Shown: positions 1-7,624 of the stretch, piece after piece
How positions within the stretch are numbered: position 1 is the first letter of the stretch
Layout: each line of letters begins with the position of its first letter
Source of the DNA: Candidatus Omnitrophota bacterium
GTDB lineage: Bacteria; Ratteibacteria; UBA8468; B48-G9; JAFGKM01
DNA length: 22,649 nucleotides
Assembly: GCA_023818785.1 (NCBI GenBank)
Contig: JAMWCO010000003.1
Location: 1-22,649, forward strand
Reading direction: 5' to 3'
The notes under the pieces: generated by a model
Told to the model about the DNA's origin: nothing
Database searches by the model: none
What the model saw: the letters and a program-made list of their open reading frames with translations, nothing else
Made by a program: the position numbers and the translations under genes

Positions 1-1
1 T

Positions 2-148
2 ATGAAAAAAGAAGATTGGAAGAAGAAAAAATTTTTATATAGAAAAATTAATGAGGCAACGAAAGGTATTTCATATAGAAAAATTAATGAAGCAACAGGG
101 TTTTCGTATAAGTTGAATACATGGTGGACACTTTTTCATCTTTTATAG
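2..148 (+). pseudogene. Possible helix-turn-helix protein fragment with internal 12-residue duplication
   Basis: A 48-codon open frame starts at the ATG at 2-4, but the frame may come from outside the window, so the start is uncertain. The residues ISYRKINEATGFSYKLNTWW resemble the helix-turn-helix segment of transposases and small regulators (pattern sYreIaeatGfs followed by a Trp-rich helix). The unit YRKINEAT occurs twice because the DNA is duplicated with a 36-bp step (36-60 and 72-96). The peptide stops at TAG soon after. I infer a fragment of a mobile-element or regulatory protein, not a working gene. A short genuine peptide gene cannot be excluded. Confidence 0.3.
36..96. repeat. Direct repeat, 24-25 bp, 36-bp period
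   Basis: The segment atatagaaaaattaatga is present at 37-54 and again at 73-90, followed in both copies by rgcaac. The two copies differ by one base (g/a) over 24 bases. The period is a multiple of three, so the encoded residues YRKINEAT repeat in frame. Confidence 0.8.
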
Positions 149-239
149 ATAATTTTTACTTTAACTCTTTTATCCTGTTTTTCTTTGCTGCTAACTTCCT
201 TTTTCTCAACTTCTTCAATTTAAACATAAAATTGAAAAG

Positions 240-269
240 ATGAAACCAAAAGAAAGATTTAATTTTTAA
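240..269 (+). pseudogene. Nine-codon relic resembling the start of a UroD-like gene
   Basis: The frame ATG to TAA encodes MKPKERFNF. It closely matches, in DNA and protein, the first codons of the uroporphyrinogen-decarboxylase-like gene at 8132 (MKPKERVEF). It runs into the convergent stop of the large glycosidase gene. This may be the truncated head of a second UroD-like gene or chance; the match is short. Confidence 0.25.
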
Positions 270-3200
270 AAATATATAAAACTCTAAACAATTTTTCCTT
301 TACATCAATATTTATACCATTTTCTTCTACTTTTATCTCCTTATCTATTATAGGGTCTAAAATTTTAAAATTAGGAAATTCAAATCCCATTTCTTTCCAG
401 TTAAAATTAATAAATCCATCAAATTTTTCATCTTTAAAAGAAGAAATCACAACTATTGCTTCTTTCCCTTTGTTTAAATGCATACATATCCATATATTAG
501 GGTCTTTTACTTTGGCAAATTTTTCTATCTTCCAGTTTGGTATCCAAATAGAATTTTCAAATGAAAATTTCTTATATAATTGCCATATCTTATAAGCAAC
601 CTCTCCCTTTTCATCATAACCAAGTTTAATATAATTTTCTCTTGTCAATCCTTTATAATCAGGCATAAGATTTCTACTTATAATCATTGATGGATGTGTT
701 TTTATTGTTGAATTACATTGTAAGACAAATCTCCATGAATTCATTCTTGTTTCAGGATAAGTAGGGTTGTTCCATCTTGTAAAACTTACAGGTATACCAA
801 AAGGTTCTCCATAAAACTTTGGAATTAATATTTCTCCTGTAAGAGTTGAACCTTCACCACAATGGTGCACATCAATAAATGATTCAACACATGCATAAAT
901 AAAATGTGAATTATGAGCATAAACAAGCCCATTTTTTTTCAATCCTCCATGGAAAAGGAAATAAATCCTTTTATGGAACTCTCTTGTAGCAAAAATTGGG
1001 TATGTGCCATGAATTTTCCCATTCTGATCTATATAACCACAACCATGGTGAATATTTGTACATAATTTTGGATGGGCAGAAGAATCAAGATATACACCAT
1101 CAATATCAAGTTTTTCAATAGTTTCTTTTAAAGTATAAATATACCAATCACTGAAAACTTTTTTAGGACAATACTGATATACATATCCACCGATTCCAGG
1201 GGTCAATGGATATAAAGCACTCTCCTGCCAGAAATTTTTCAAATTTGGCCATTCTGGAAAAGTGTTCCAGATTGCATAAACAATTATCCAATTAATTCCT
1301 TTTTTGTGTGCATAATTAATAATTTCTCTAAATAATCTTTCCCTTTTTTTATTTTCTTCAGTTGGTCTATATCCTGGAGCACCAAAATCAATATTCCATA
1401 CACTCTCAGGATTATCCCATGACCATTGACAGAAGGCATTTGCACCTGCCTCAACAATTGCATCAATATATCTAAATGTTGATTCTGGAATTTTATCAAG
1501 TGTTTTTTCAACACTAAAACCAGATTGTGTAAGATATAGATTATATTGAAATTTTCTATTCATTGGTTTGACTGGAGTTGGAATTATTGCCCATTGATAA
1601 AAAACTGGTTTTTCAATCACTTTCCCCTTATTTACAAAATTTATTTTTAATAAAACCTTTCCATTTTTAACTATGACTTCAACAACTTCTTTGTCATTTA
1701 AGTTAGAAAAATTTTCATCTGTTTCACAAACAAATTCAATTCCAATATTTTCATTCCCTATCCATATTTCTTCAACAAAGGGAAATTTAAGACCATTCTC
1801 AGGAATTTTCCCATAATCTTTAAGATTTTTTGCAGTTTCACTATAAGAAGATGGGGTTCCAATTGCTCCTCTATGGTAATATTCAGAGATTTCTTTTTTT
1901 AATGGTATTTCAAATGAAAGGTTTTTAATTTCAATTTTTTCTTCTGGTTGGAGCAATAATGTATATTTAATAAATCCATCAAATTCACCTTCCAGTATAA
2001 TTTTACCTTTTAATTTTTCTCCTTTTATCTCTTTTTCATAAACTATTTTTGTTTTCTTATTTATAATACATTTTGTTTTTTCAAATTTTAAAGTGTCTGA
2101 AAGTTTAAGGTCAATATTTATTGGTCCGGTAAGCATTTCATCTTTCCCATTTTTTATCTGGGTTATCTCATCTATCTCATCAAAAACAAAATCCCTATTC
2201 CAAACACTAAAACCATTTTTTGTTTTAATTATTGGAGTGTATGGCTCAGGAACTTTATCACTAACTTCAGGATAGCCAATTTTATTATCCCACCAATCAG
2301 GAATATTTGGTAAATTACAATATTGTTCAAGTTCTGTTTTTACTTCATTTGAACATTTAATTTGACATTTTATCTTATAATTTTTTGGTTTTAAATCTTT
2401 AACCGAAAATTCAAAAATACTCCTTAAGTTCTTCAAATCTACTGGCATTTCAATTTTTTCTATTATTTTTTCTCCATCAATAAGAAAGGCCTCTATATTG
2501 TAATTTTTATCCAATTTAATTTTTGAATAATCAGCAACTATTTCAATAATTCCTTTAGATAAAATATAAGGAGTTATTTGAATAGATAAAGGTAATTTCT
2601 TCTTAAAAGGAATTGTAGATGAGGCAACAATTTTGTTTTCATCTTTATCTTTTATCTTATAGTAAATAATAAAATCACCTACTCCTTCAAAATTATAAAA
2701 AAATGGTATCCTTAATGTTCTATTTTCTTCAATCTCAATATCTTTTTTATATTCTTTAATAAGTTCTATCTTTTTCATAACCTCTTTAATTACATCTTTT
2801 GCTTCTAAAACAGGTTCTCTTTCTACCTGGGGGCCAAGTGGGTTTGATGTTTCATCAACAAATTTAAAATATTCCATTTTTTCAATTATCGGTTTATAAA
2901 GTGAGATCTCTACCTCATAGTTAAATCTTTTACTTGTGAAATTTGAAATCTCTATTAAAACACCTATTTGGTTTTTATCTATTTCACCTGCTTTTAAAAT
3001 TCTTACAGAAGGTATTTCTTCTCCAAAAATTAAATATCCAAAATCATTCTTTGCAAACCAATCTCTTAAATATGACCATGATGCAAAATGGCCAATAGGT
3101 GATTTCTGATTATTTACAAAAGCGATTTCAAAAACTTTCCCTTTCTCTATACTATCTATCCCAATTTCTTTTAATGGTATTCCCATCTCTCCTCCCCAAC

Positions 3201-3714
3201 CAAAATCTGTCTTTCTTGCTTTAAAATCCCATTTTATCTTCCATTTTTTATCTGTTGAGGTTGTCCTTTTACCTTCTTCATAAATACTTTTCACATTCCC
3301 TACAAAATTATATTCCCATTTTTCTCCAAAGATAGGCCTTAAAAAAATTTCTACACAATCATCTTGCCAGACACGCTCAGGGTCTTCTCCAGCAATTGGT
3401 TCAGAAGAATAAGGAACTCTCCCAAATTGAAAAGCAATATAAATGTTTTTTTCATCATAACAAATAAAGAAATTCCCAATCTCATCAACCATTTCACCAT
3501 TTTGCAAAGATACCAAAGGAGAAAGTAAATCAGAATTTGACCATTCTTCTTTATTCACACTTCCATCTATTATTGGTTTATTTTTAACATGTGGAATCCT
3601 GATTACAGGATACCTATAAGTCAAAAATTCATCTTTTTCAATTTCTTCATATTTTCTGATATATGAAAAACATAAAAATGGGAAAATCAAATATAAAATT
3701 AAAACCCTTTTCAT
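259..3714 (-). CDS. Secreted CBM9-like / DUF6067-like (GH123-related) glycoside hydrolase
   Basis: An 1151-residue exported protein. Residues 1-18 form a signal peptide (hydrophobic run after MKRV). Residues about 35-235 look like a family 9 carbohydrate-binding (DOMON-like) domain: IIDGSVNKEEW, then DDCVEIFL and the FASW and FGYLIFG strands. A beta-rich linker follows to about 470. From about 475 (PDWWDNKIGYPEVSDKVPEP, then FSVWNRDFVFDE) the sequence fits the DUF6067/GH123-like family common in Lentisphaerae-type genomes, with a (beta/alpha)-barrel-like stretch near 750-960 that includes the DIDGVYLDSS motif. That motif resembles acidic active-site strands of clan-D-type glycosidases, but I cannot assign the nucleophile. 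It is the last gene of the operon with the pseudopilin and LamG genes. Its GGAG ribosome site overlaps the upstream stop, 3 bp away. The substrate is unknown; binding to and cleavage of a complex polysaccharide is an inference. Confidence 0.75.
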   Translation of the reverse strand: MKRVLILYLIFPFLCFSYIRKYEEIEKDEFLTYRYPVIRIPHVKNKPIIDGSVNKEEWSNSDLLSPLVSLQNGEMVDEIGNFFICYDEKNIYIAFQFGRVPYSSEPIAGEDPERVWQDDCVEIFLRPIFGEKWEYNFVGNVKSIYEEGKRTTSTDKKWKIKWDFKARKTDFGWGGEMGIPLKEIGIDSIEKGKVFEIAFVNNQKSPIGHFASWSYLRDWFAKNDFGYLIFGEEIPSVRILKAGEIDKNQIGVLIEISNFTSKRFNYEVEISLYKPIIEKMEYFKFVDETSNPLGPQVEREPVLEAKDVIKEVMKKIELIKEYKKDIEIEENRTLRIPFFYNFEGVGDFIIYYKIKDKDENKIVASSTIPFKKKLPLSIQITPYILSKGIIEIVADYSKIKLDKNYNIEAFLIDGEKIIEKIEMPVDLKNLRSIFEFSVKDLKPKNYKIKCQIKCSNEVKTELEQYCNLPNIPDWWDNKIGYPEVSDKVPEPYTPIIKTKNGFSVWNRDFVFDEIDEITQIKNGKDEMLTGPINIDLKLSDTLKFEKTKCIINKKTKIVYEKEIKGEKLKGKIILEGEFDGFIKYTLLLQPEEKIEIKNLSFEIPLKKEISEYYHRGAIGTPSSYSETAKNLKDYGKIPENGLKFPFVEEIWIGNENIGIEFVCETDENFSNLNDKEVVEVIVKNGKVLLKINFVNKGKVIEKPVFYQWAIIPTPVKPMNRKFQYNLYLTQSGFSVEKTLDKIPESTFRYIDAIVEAGANAFCQWSWDNPESVWNIDFGAPGYRPTEENKKRERLFREIINYAHKKGINWIIVYAIWNTFPEWPNLKNFWQESALYPLTPGIGGYVYQYCPKKVFSDWYIYTLKETIEKLDIDGVYLDSSAHPKLCTNIHHGCGYIDQNGKIHGTYPIFATREFHKRIYFLFHGGLKKNGLVYAHNSHFIYACVESFIDVHHCGEGSTLTGEILIPKFYGEPFGIPVSFTRWNNPTYPETRMNSWRFVLQCNSTIKTHPSMIISRNLMPDYKGLTRENYIKLGYDEKGEVAYKIWQLYKKFSFENSIWIPNWKIEKFAKVKDPNIWICMHLNKGKEAIVVISSFKDEKFDGFINFNWKEMGFEFPNFKILDPIIDKEIKVEENGINIDVKEKLFRVLYIFKN

Positions 3715-3717
3715 TAT

Positions 3718-4488
3718 TCACTCCAGTTTGGTAAAAGAAAAACAATTTCCAAATTTTCCCTTAACTATTCTGCCATTTTCTATTTTATATTTCCTTTTCC
3801 CTTCAACAGAAGCAATATACGGAAAAGTAAATAAAACTTCATCCTCCTGTTTTATATTCTCAAAATTTTCATAAAATAAAACAAAAGGATCAATCTCATT
3901 TTTATAAATTGAAAGTTCATTCTCTTTTCTTAAAATTGAAGATATTCTTATTTCATCTATCTCTATTAAATTTTCATAATACCATACAAATGGAGTTCCA
4001 ATTATTAAATTTGATTTTCCAACAATATCTTTATCCATTTTATTATGTAAAATATGTTCTGCAACTTTTTTTCCATCAACATAGATAATCAATTTTTTGC
4101 CTTCAGTCCACAAAATAGCAAGATGGTGCCAATCATTCCCAAAAAAAGTAGAATCAATAAATGCTGGATGTTGCACCTCTTTCCCTTCAATAACAAAACC
4201 AATCCTTAAACAACATCTTGAATCTTCTTTTCCTTTTTGTCCAGTTTTAATACCACAACTTATTGTAAAATATGTTTTTTCTTCAGGAATCTCAAAATTT
4301 AAAATAGAACCCTTTGGAATCCATACCTTCTCTGTCTTTTCTTCAGGATTAAATTTAAACCTTATCCAGAGTTCAACTGTTAACTCTTTAAATGAGAAAA
4401 TACCACTTCCATCATAAACAACCCTTCCATTCTCAACAAATCCAGGTAAAAAAAGAAATAAAAATAAAATAAAAATTATTCTTATCAT
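3718..4488 (-). CDS. Secreted LamG / concanavalin A-like lectin domain protein
   Basis: 256 residues. An N-terminal hydrophobic segment (residues 1-18) serves as a signal peptide. Residues about 20-190 have the jelly-roll signature of LamG-type domains: FSFKELTVELWIRF, then NDWHHLAILWTEGKKLIIYVDGKKV, then IDEIRIS. Proteins with these domains bind sugars or act as surface modules. The C-terminus ends in GKFGNCFSF, a phrase that usually opens a further LamG strand, so the domain may be permuted or a second domain lost. The ATG overlaps the stop of the upstream pseudopilin gene (ATGA, 4485-4488). The stop is 3 bp before the large glycosidase gene, so the three are translationally linked. The ligand is unknown. 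Confidence 0.75.
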   Translation of the reverse strand: MIRIIFILFLFLFLPGFVENGRVVYDGSGIFSFKELTVELWIRFKFNPEEKTEKVWIPKGSILNFEIPEEKTYFTISCGIKTGQKGKEDSRCCLRIGFVIEGKEVQHPAFIDSTFFGNDWHHLAILWTEGKKLIIYVDGKKVAEHILHNKMDKDIVGKSNLIIGTPFVWYYENLIEIDEIRISSILRKENELSIYKNEIDPFVLFYENFENIKQEDEVLFTFPYIASVEGKRKYKIENGRIVKGKFGNCFSFTKLE

Positions 4489-5261
4489 TTAAAATTTACA
4501 CTCCAAAAAGTTGAATAAGTGTTCATATTACCTTTATGGTAATAATCGCTTCTATTACATATAACATGTTTGCTATCATCAACCCATTTTACACTTCCAT
4601 CCCATAACAATACATTAAATCCAATAGGTAATCCAATATCTTTCGGATCAGGATGGTTAATCCAATTATAGTCAACAGCATAACCATCAGCAGCACATGC
4701 AAATGGAGAAGAAACAGCCCTTGATAATTTACCATAAATAGCTGCCCATGGCGCATATCCTGGTGGTGCATAAATTATATATGAAGTATTATATGTGTAA
4801 TTACTTCTTGCATCTTTATCCACACCAACTACTTCAAAATTACTTTTTATAGCAGTAATTTTTGCATACCAAATCCATTTTTTTGAAGCACTTGGACATA
4901 TAAATGTTTCTGGTGAAGCAACATATTTTCCTTTTCCATAAACTCTGTATCCTTGAAATAGAAAACCTAAAGGGCCATAAACTTCAGTATCCCCTTTCCA
5001 TAAAACATATCCATCATAAGCAGGAGGATTGGTTCTTGTTGGTAAATTATCATCATAATCCTGTGCATAAAGATGTATTGCAAGACCTATTTGCTTTAAA
5101 TTATTAAGACATACAGTTCTTCTTGCATTTTCTCTTGCACGAGATAATGCTGGTAAAAGCATCGCTGCCAAAATAGCAATGATTGCTACTACGACTAACA
5201 ACTCTATTAAAGTGAAGCCATGTGGTTTTGAAAAGATGCTCTTTGAAAATTTTTGCTTCAT
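4485..5261 (-). CDS. Type II secretion-like pseudopilin with prepilin cleavage/methylation N-terminus
   Basis: 258 residues. A 15-residue basic leader ends in HG, followed by FTLIELLVVVAIIAILAAML, the textbook prepilin peptidase site (cleavage after G15, glutamate E20 at mature position 5) and hydrophobic helix. The body has the pattern typical of the large PVC/Lentisphaerae pseudopilin family: RRTVCLNNLKQIGLAIHLYAQDYDDNLP, then TFICPSA, then NVLLWDGSVKWV near the end, the counterpart of the H-X9-DG region although the His is not in its usual place. It is expected in the inner membrane and periplasm, as a pseudopilus subunit or a surface protein. It is first gene of an operon with the LamG and DUF6067-like genes. 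A strong Shine-Dalgarno, GGAGGTG, lies at 5266-5272 and decides the start. Confidence 0.9.
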   Translation of the reverse strand: MKQKFSKSIFSKPHGFTLIELLVVVAIIAILAAMLLPALSRARENARRTVCLNNLKQIGLAIHLYAQDYDDNLPTRTNPPAYDGYVLWKGDTEVYGPLGFLFQGYRVYGKGKYVASPETFICPSASKKWIWYAKITAIKSNFEVVGVDKDARSNYTYNTSYIIYAPPGYAPWAAIYGKLSRAVSSPFACAADGYAVDYNWINHPDPKDIGLPIGFNVLLWDGSVKWVDDSKHVICNRSDYYHKGNMNTYSTFWSVNFK

Positions 5262-5300
5262 ATTGCACCTCCATTTTTAAAATTTAATTTATATATAATC

Positions 5301-5323
5301 ATCCACCATAATAACTGGTAGAT
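5301..5323 (-). promoter_or_regulatory. Hairpin in the 5' leader of the pseudopilin operon
   Basis: On the transcript, AUCUACC (5317-5323) can pair with GGUGGAU (5301-5307) over 7 bp, including one G-U pair, with a 9-nt loop. It lies about 30 nt upstream of the Shine-Dalgarno and has no U-tract, so it is not a terminator. A role in leader stability or translation is an inference. Confidence 0.35.
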
Positions 5324-5376
5324 GTAAAATAGAGGATTTTTATAAAAGAAGAAATTTTTTATAATAATATATCTAC

Positions 5377-5391
5377 GAGAGAGAGAGAGAG
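5377..5391. repeat. (GA)7.5 dinucleotide tract in the operon leader
   Basis: Fifteen bases of alternating G and A on the plus strand, read as a CU tract in the pseudopilin leader RNA, about 30-45 nt after the predicted transcription start. Such tracts can change length by slippage. Confidence 0.8.
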
Positions 5392-5427
5392 TTCATTTTT
5401 ATTTTTTCTATTTCCCATTTTATATTT

Positions 5428-5456
5428 ATTATACACTATATTTTTATTTTTGTCAA
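5428..5456 (-). promoter_or_regulatory. Consensus sigma70-type promoter for the pseudopilin operon
   Basis: On the minus strand, TTGACA (5451-5456) is followed by a 17-bp AT-rich spacer (5434-5450) and TATAAT (5428-5433). Both hexamers match the consensus exactly. Transcription would begin near 5421, giving a leader of about 160 nt before the pseudopilin ATG. Confidence 0.75.
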
Positions 5457-5460
5457 CAAA

Positions 5461-5690
5461 ACGAATTGCTTCATCTATGAAAAGGCTTGTCAACCCTCTT
5501 TTTCATTTTTTTCAACTCAGATTTTTATCAAAAAGGTTTTATCCCAAACATCTATTGGTACTTGTAGCACACTATATTGCATCTGAGTTCAGGTATCCCA
5601 ATCATTAAAAAGGTCTCTTATGGACCACAAAGATACAAGGGCTTACCTGAAAAATAATTTCCTTTCTCTTATCTTATAAACTTGTTTATT
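5461..5690. other. Non-coding stretch; a 9-bp inverted repeat only
   Basis: No intact gene is visible. AACTCAGAT (5514-5522) and ATCTGAGTT (5581-5589) form a perfect 9-bp inverted repeat 58 bp apart. The minus strand has a short open run with MQYSVLQVPIDVWDKTF, which I do not recognise. Given the decayed genes beside it, I infer this is further eroded coding DNA. Confidence 0.35.
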
Positions 5691-5694
5691 TTTT

Positions 5695-5845
5695 AACAAA
5701 GTTTCTGATCTATTGCTACTGGTGCTTTATTCTTCCCTTTCTCTAACCTGTCTATTGTACTTGGGCTAACCCTGCATAAAAACACACTTTTTGGTAGAAC
5801 TGAACCTACTTATATCCCCTATCTCTGACAAAATCAATAAGGTCA
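5695..5845 (-). pseudogene. IS110-type transposase C-terminal relic
   Basis: Reading the minus strand from 5840, the frame gives LLILSEIGDISRFSSTKKC. This matches the (A/S)EIGDI-x-RF signature of the IS110/IS116 transposase C-terminal (Transposase_20) domain. The family then continues YAGLxPS...SG. Here YAGLA and SPSTIDR are found in adjacent frames near 5760-5780, and a further frame gives TG, RKGRIKHQ and IRNF, interrupted by stops. At least one frameshift and several stops are needed, so the gene is dead. No N-terminal DEDD part is visible. It adjoins the ParA relic, which it may have interrupted. Confidence 0.6.
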
Positions 5846-5874
5846 GAAAAATATGTCTGTCTATCTGGTCTATC

Positions 5875-6043
5875 AACTTAAGAATGAATTGGCTAATTTT
5901 TCCTTTAATTCTTCTTCCTCTAATAGGTCTAAATCAATTATTAAAACCCTTTCTTTTAACTTATTCAATCAGCAGCAAAATTAACCTAAATTGTTGTTTT
6001 GCCTGTACCACCCCTTTTGATTTTAAAATGCAATTATATTCAT
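5875..6043 (-). pseudogene. Decayed ParA/Soj-type ATPase N-terminus
   Basis: The minus strand from the ATG at 6041-6043 reads MNIIAF, then after a one-base shift GGTGKTTI (Walker A, GGTGKTT at 5992-6012), a stop, VNFAAD, two more stops, and after another shift KERVLIIDLD. ParA/Soj proteins have the same order and spacing: MkIIAiaNQKGGvGKTTtavNLAaaLa..gkrVLliDlDpq. The frame ends within about 25 codons after that motif. Several stops and frameshifts show it is not translated as one protein. It starts 3 bp after the fucosidase stop codon. No ParB or parS site was seen. The plus-strand open frame across this stretch is the antisense of the relic. Confidence 0.7.
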
Positions 6044-6046
6044 ATT

Positions 6047-7228
6047 TCAAAATGGTCTAAATGAATTTATTTTTTCTATCTCTCCTTCATATTCAAGTAC
6101 AATTACTGTATCTATTGGATCTGGTGGTTTTTCAGGAAGATTTTTAAAAACAATTCTATCATATTTTACCTCAAAATCAACACCAATCCCTTCTTTCAAA
6201 AAATATGCATTTTTTATATCTATCTTCAAATTCCCTATTGCAAATTCTTTAAACCAGTAAAAAATATGTAAATATAATTTATTACCATTTTTTGTTATAA
6301 TTCCAGGATGAAAATTGTGCCATTCAAAATTTGTTCTTTCTGTTCCATATACACTTTCACCATATATTTTCAACCATTTTCCAACTTCTTTTAAAATTTT
6401 CTTACTTTTTACTGGTATTTTACCATCTGGTTTTGGACTAACATTTAATAAATAATTTCCGCCATAACTAGCACATCTTACAAGATTTATTACAACCTGT
6501 TTTGGTGTTTTATAATTATTGTCATATTTACAATATCCCCAGTGGTCATTTAAAGTCATACATGCTTCCCAATCTCTATTAGTTGGTTCAATATGTTGTT
6601 CTGGAGTACTGAAATCTTCGGGTAATAAACTTCTATCATTTATAATTATCTGTGGTTGTAGTTCTCTTACCATTCTGTCCAATTTTTCTGATTGCCAGTG
6701 TTCGGGTTTATAAGGGCCTGGTCCATCATACCATAAAATATCAATTTCCCCATAATTTGTCATAAGTTCTCTAACCTGAGTATGGACATAATCAACAAGT
6801 TCCTTCCAACCAGATGGGTCTTTTTCATGACCATTAAAAAAAGCATCATATCTCCAATCACAAAGAGAATAATAAAATCCTATTTTTAATCCAAACTTTC
6901 TGCAACTATCAACATATTCAGCAATAAGGTCTCTGCTTATATATTTTGGAGCAGTAAAATCGCTCACTTTACTATCAAAAAGGGAAAAACCATCATGGTG
7001 TCTTGTTGTTAAAACAATATATTTCATTCCGCCTTCTTTTGCAATCTGTGCCCATTCACCTGGATTGTAATTTTTTGGATTAAACTTTTTAGCAAACTTT
7101 TTATATTCTTCTTTTGGTATCCTTTCACAGAACATAACCCATTCGCCTCTTGCAGGAATACTATAAATTCCCCAGTGAATAAACATTCCAAATTTTGCCT
7201 CTCTCCACCATTTCATTCTATCTTCCAT
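6047..7228 (-). CDS. Alpha-L-fucosidase, GH29 family
   Basis: 393 residues without a signal peptide, so probably cytoplasmic. It hydrolyses terminal alpha-L-fucose. Family motifs are clear: WWREAKFGMFIHWG at 6-19, IVLTTRHHDGFSLFDS, IDILWYDGPG with Asp168 as the expected nucleophile, STPEQ with Glu210 in the position where subfamily B enzymes have the acid/base, WEACMTLNDHWGY, and GGNYLLNVSP. A beta-sandwich C-terminal domain follows from about 310. The length is somewhat short but complete. The ATG at 7226-7228 has AAGGAG at 7234-7239. A GH3 beta-glucosidase relic lies just upstream in the same direction, and a ParA relic just downstream. Assignment of the catalytic residues rests on motif comparison. 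Confidence 0.92.
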   Translation of the reverse strand: MEDRMKWWREAKFGMFIHWGIYSIPARGEWVMFCERIPKEEYKKFAKKFNPKNYNPGEWAQIAKEGGMKYIVLTTRHHDGFSLFDSKVSDFTAPKYISRDLIAEYVDSCRKFGLKIGFYYSLCDWRYDAFFNGHEKDPSGWKELVDYVHTQVRELMTNYGEIDILWYDGPGPYKPEHWQSEKLDRMVRELQPQIIINDRSLLPEDFSTPEQHIEPTNRDWEACMTLNDHWGYCKYDNNYKTPKQVVINLVRCASYGGNYLLNVSPKPDGKIPVKSKKILKEVGKWLKIYGESVYGTERTNFEWHNFHPGIITKNGNKLYLHIFYWFKEFAIGNLKIDIKNAYFLKEGIGVDFEVKYDRIVFKNLPEKPPDPIDTVIVLEYEGEIEKINSFRPF

Positions 7229-7277
7229 TTTGTCTCCTTATTTTAATCTTATATCTTAGAAAAAATCTTTCTTTTTC

Positions 7278-7400
7278 TCAAAAATTTATTTCCTTTAACT
7301 TCAATTTCTTCTTAAACTTTATATCTTCTGAGGAACTTCCAATCATAATTTCATATAAACCTTCTTCAATTTTAATTTTTAAATTTTCATCTGTATCAGT
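7278..7400 (-). pseudogene. GH3 beta-glucosidase C-terminal relic (fibronectin III-like domain)
   Basis: An open minus-strand frame of about 40 codons reads ...EEGLYEIMIGSSSEDIKFKK and ends at TGA (7278-7280). This is the hallmark end of GH3 glycosidases (GeYeilVGsSSrDIrLk). It is preceded in frame by a TAA at 7401-7403 and there is no catalytic domain upstream, so only the tail survives. It sits about 50 bp upstream of the fucosidase gene in the same direction, which suggests that a GH3 gene once preceded the fucosidase. Confidence 0.65.
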
Positions 7401-7426
7401 TTAAAATAGATTTTCTTTTATGTCAA
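7398..7426 (-). promoter_or_regulatory. Weak candidate promoter for the fucosidase gene
   Basis: On the minus strand, TTGACA (7421-7426) is followed after 17 bp by TAAACT (7398-7403), which matches four of six -10 bases. The transcript would run through the GH3 relic before reaching the fucosidase start. Confidence 0.3.
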
Positions 7427-7485
7427 TTCCCTGCCAAATTTGAGATAATTAGGTAAACACCTCCTATATGCTTGAAAAAGAGTAA

Positions 7486-7608
7486 CTTCGTAGGTTGACA
7501 TGTCACTCACCTAAGGACCGTCCTTGGAAGTATCATTCGGGAAAAACACCTTATACTTATGAAAAATTTAGAGAAAAATTAAATTATGTTAATGTCAATA
7601 GTGATTAG
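7486..7608 (+). pseudogene. Transposase C-terminal relic (integrase-core type)
   Basis: An open stretch of 40 codons between TAA (7483-7485) and TAG (7606-7608) has no ATG. It reads ...KDRPWKYHSGKTPYTYEKFR. The arrangement RP, then (L)GGKTPyEy, closes many DDE/rve-type transposases (IS481/IS3-like), so I read this as their last exon-length fragment. The upstream catalytic core is missing. It contains the AAGGACCGTCCTT palindrome (7513-7525). Confidence 0.45.
7513..7525. repeat. Palindrome AAGGACcGTCCTT
   Basis: A perfect 6-bp inverted repeat around a single central base. The core GGACSGTCC is also present at 20983-20993, and a half-related copy occurs near 10101-10117. Confidence 0.6.
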
Positions 7609-7624
7609 CGAAATCTCCGTTTAC

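Noticed and set aside
156..227. 23-codon basic peptide on the minus strand after the giant glycosidase
   Set aside because: No ribosome site, no recognisable family, and Lys-rich frames are expected by chance in such AT-rich DNA.
4097..4417. Plus-strand 106-codon open frame
   Set aside because: Antisense shadow of the LamG gene, which has the recognisable protein, the signal peptide and operon links.
5488..5493. Second minus-strand TTGACA upstream of the pseudopilin operon
   Set aside because: No acceptable -10 hexamer 16-18 bp downstream.
5695..5776. XRE-type HTH reading (VSPSTIDRLEKGKNKAP) on the minus strand
   Set aside because: Looks like a Cro/C1 helix, but the preceding EIGDISRF and AGL residues fit an IS110 tail in order and spacing, which explains the segment better.
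5791..6060. Plus-strand 89-codon open frame with hydrophobic residues
   Set aside because: It is the exact antisense of the ParA and IS110 relics (its CFACTTPFDF is the complement of the Walker A stretch) and needs a TTG start.
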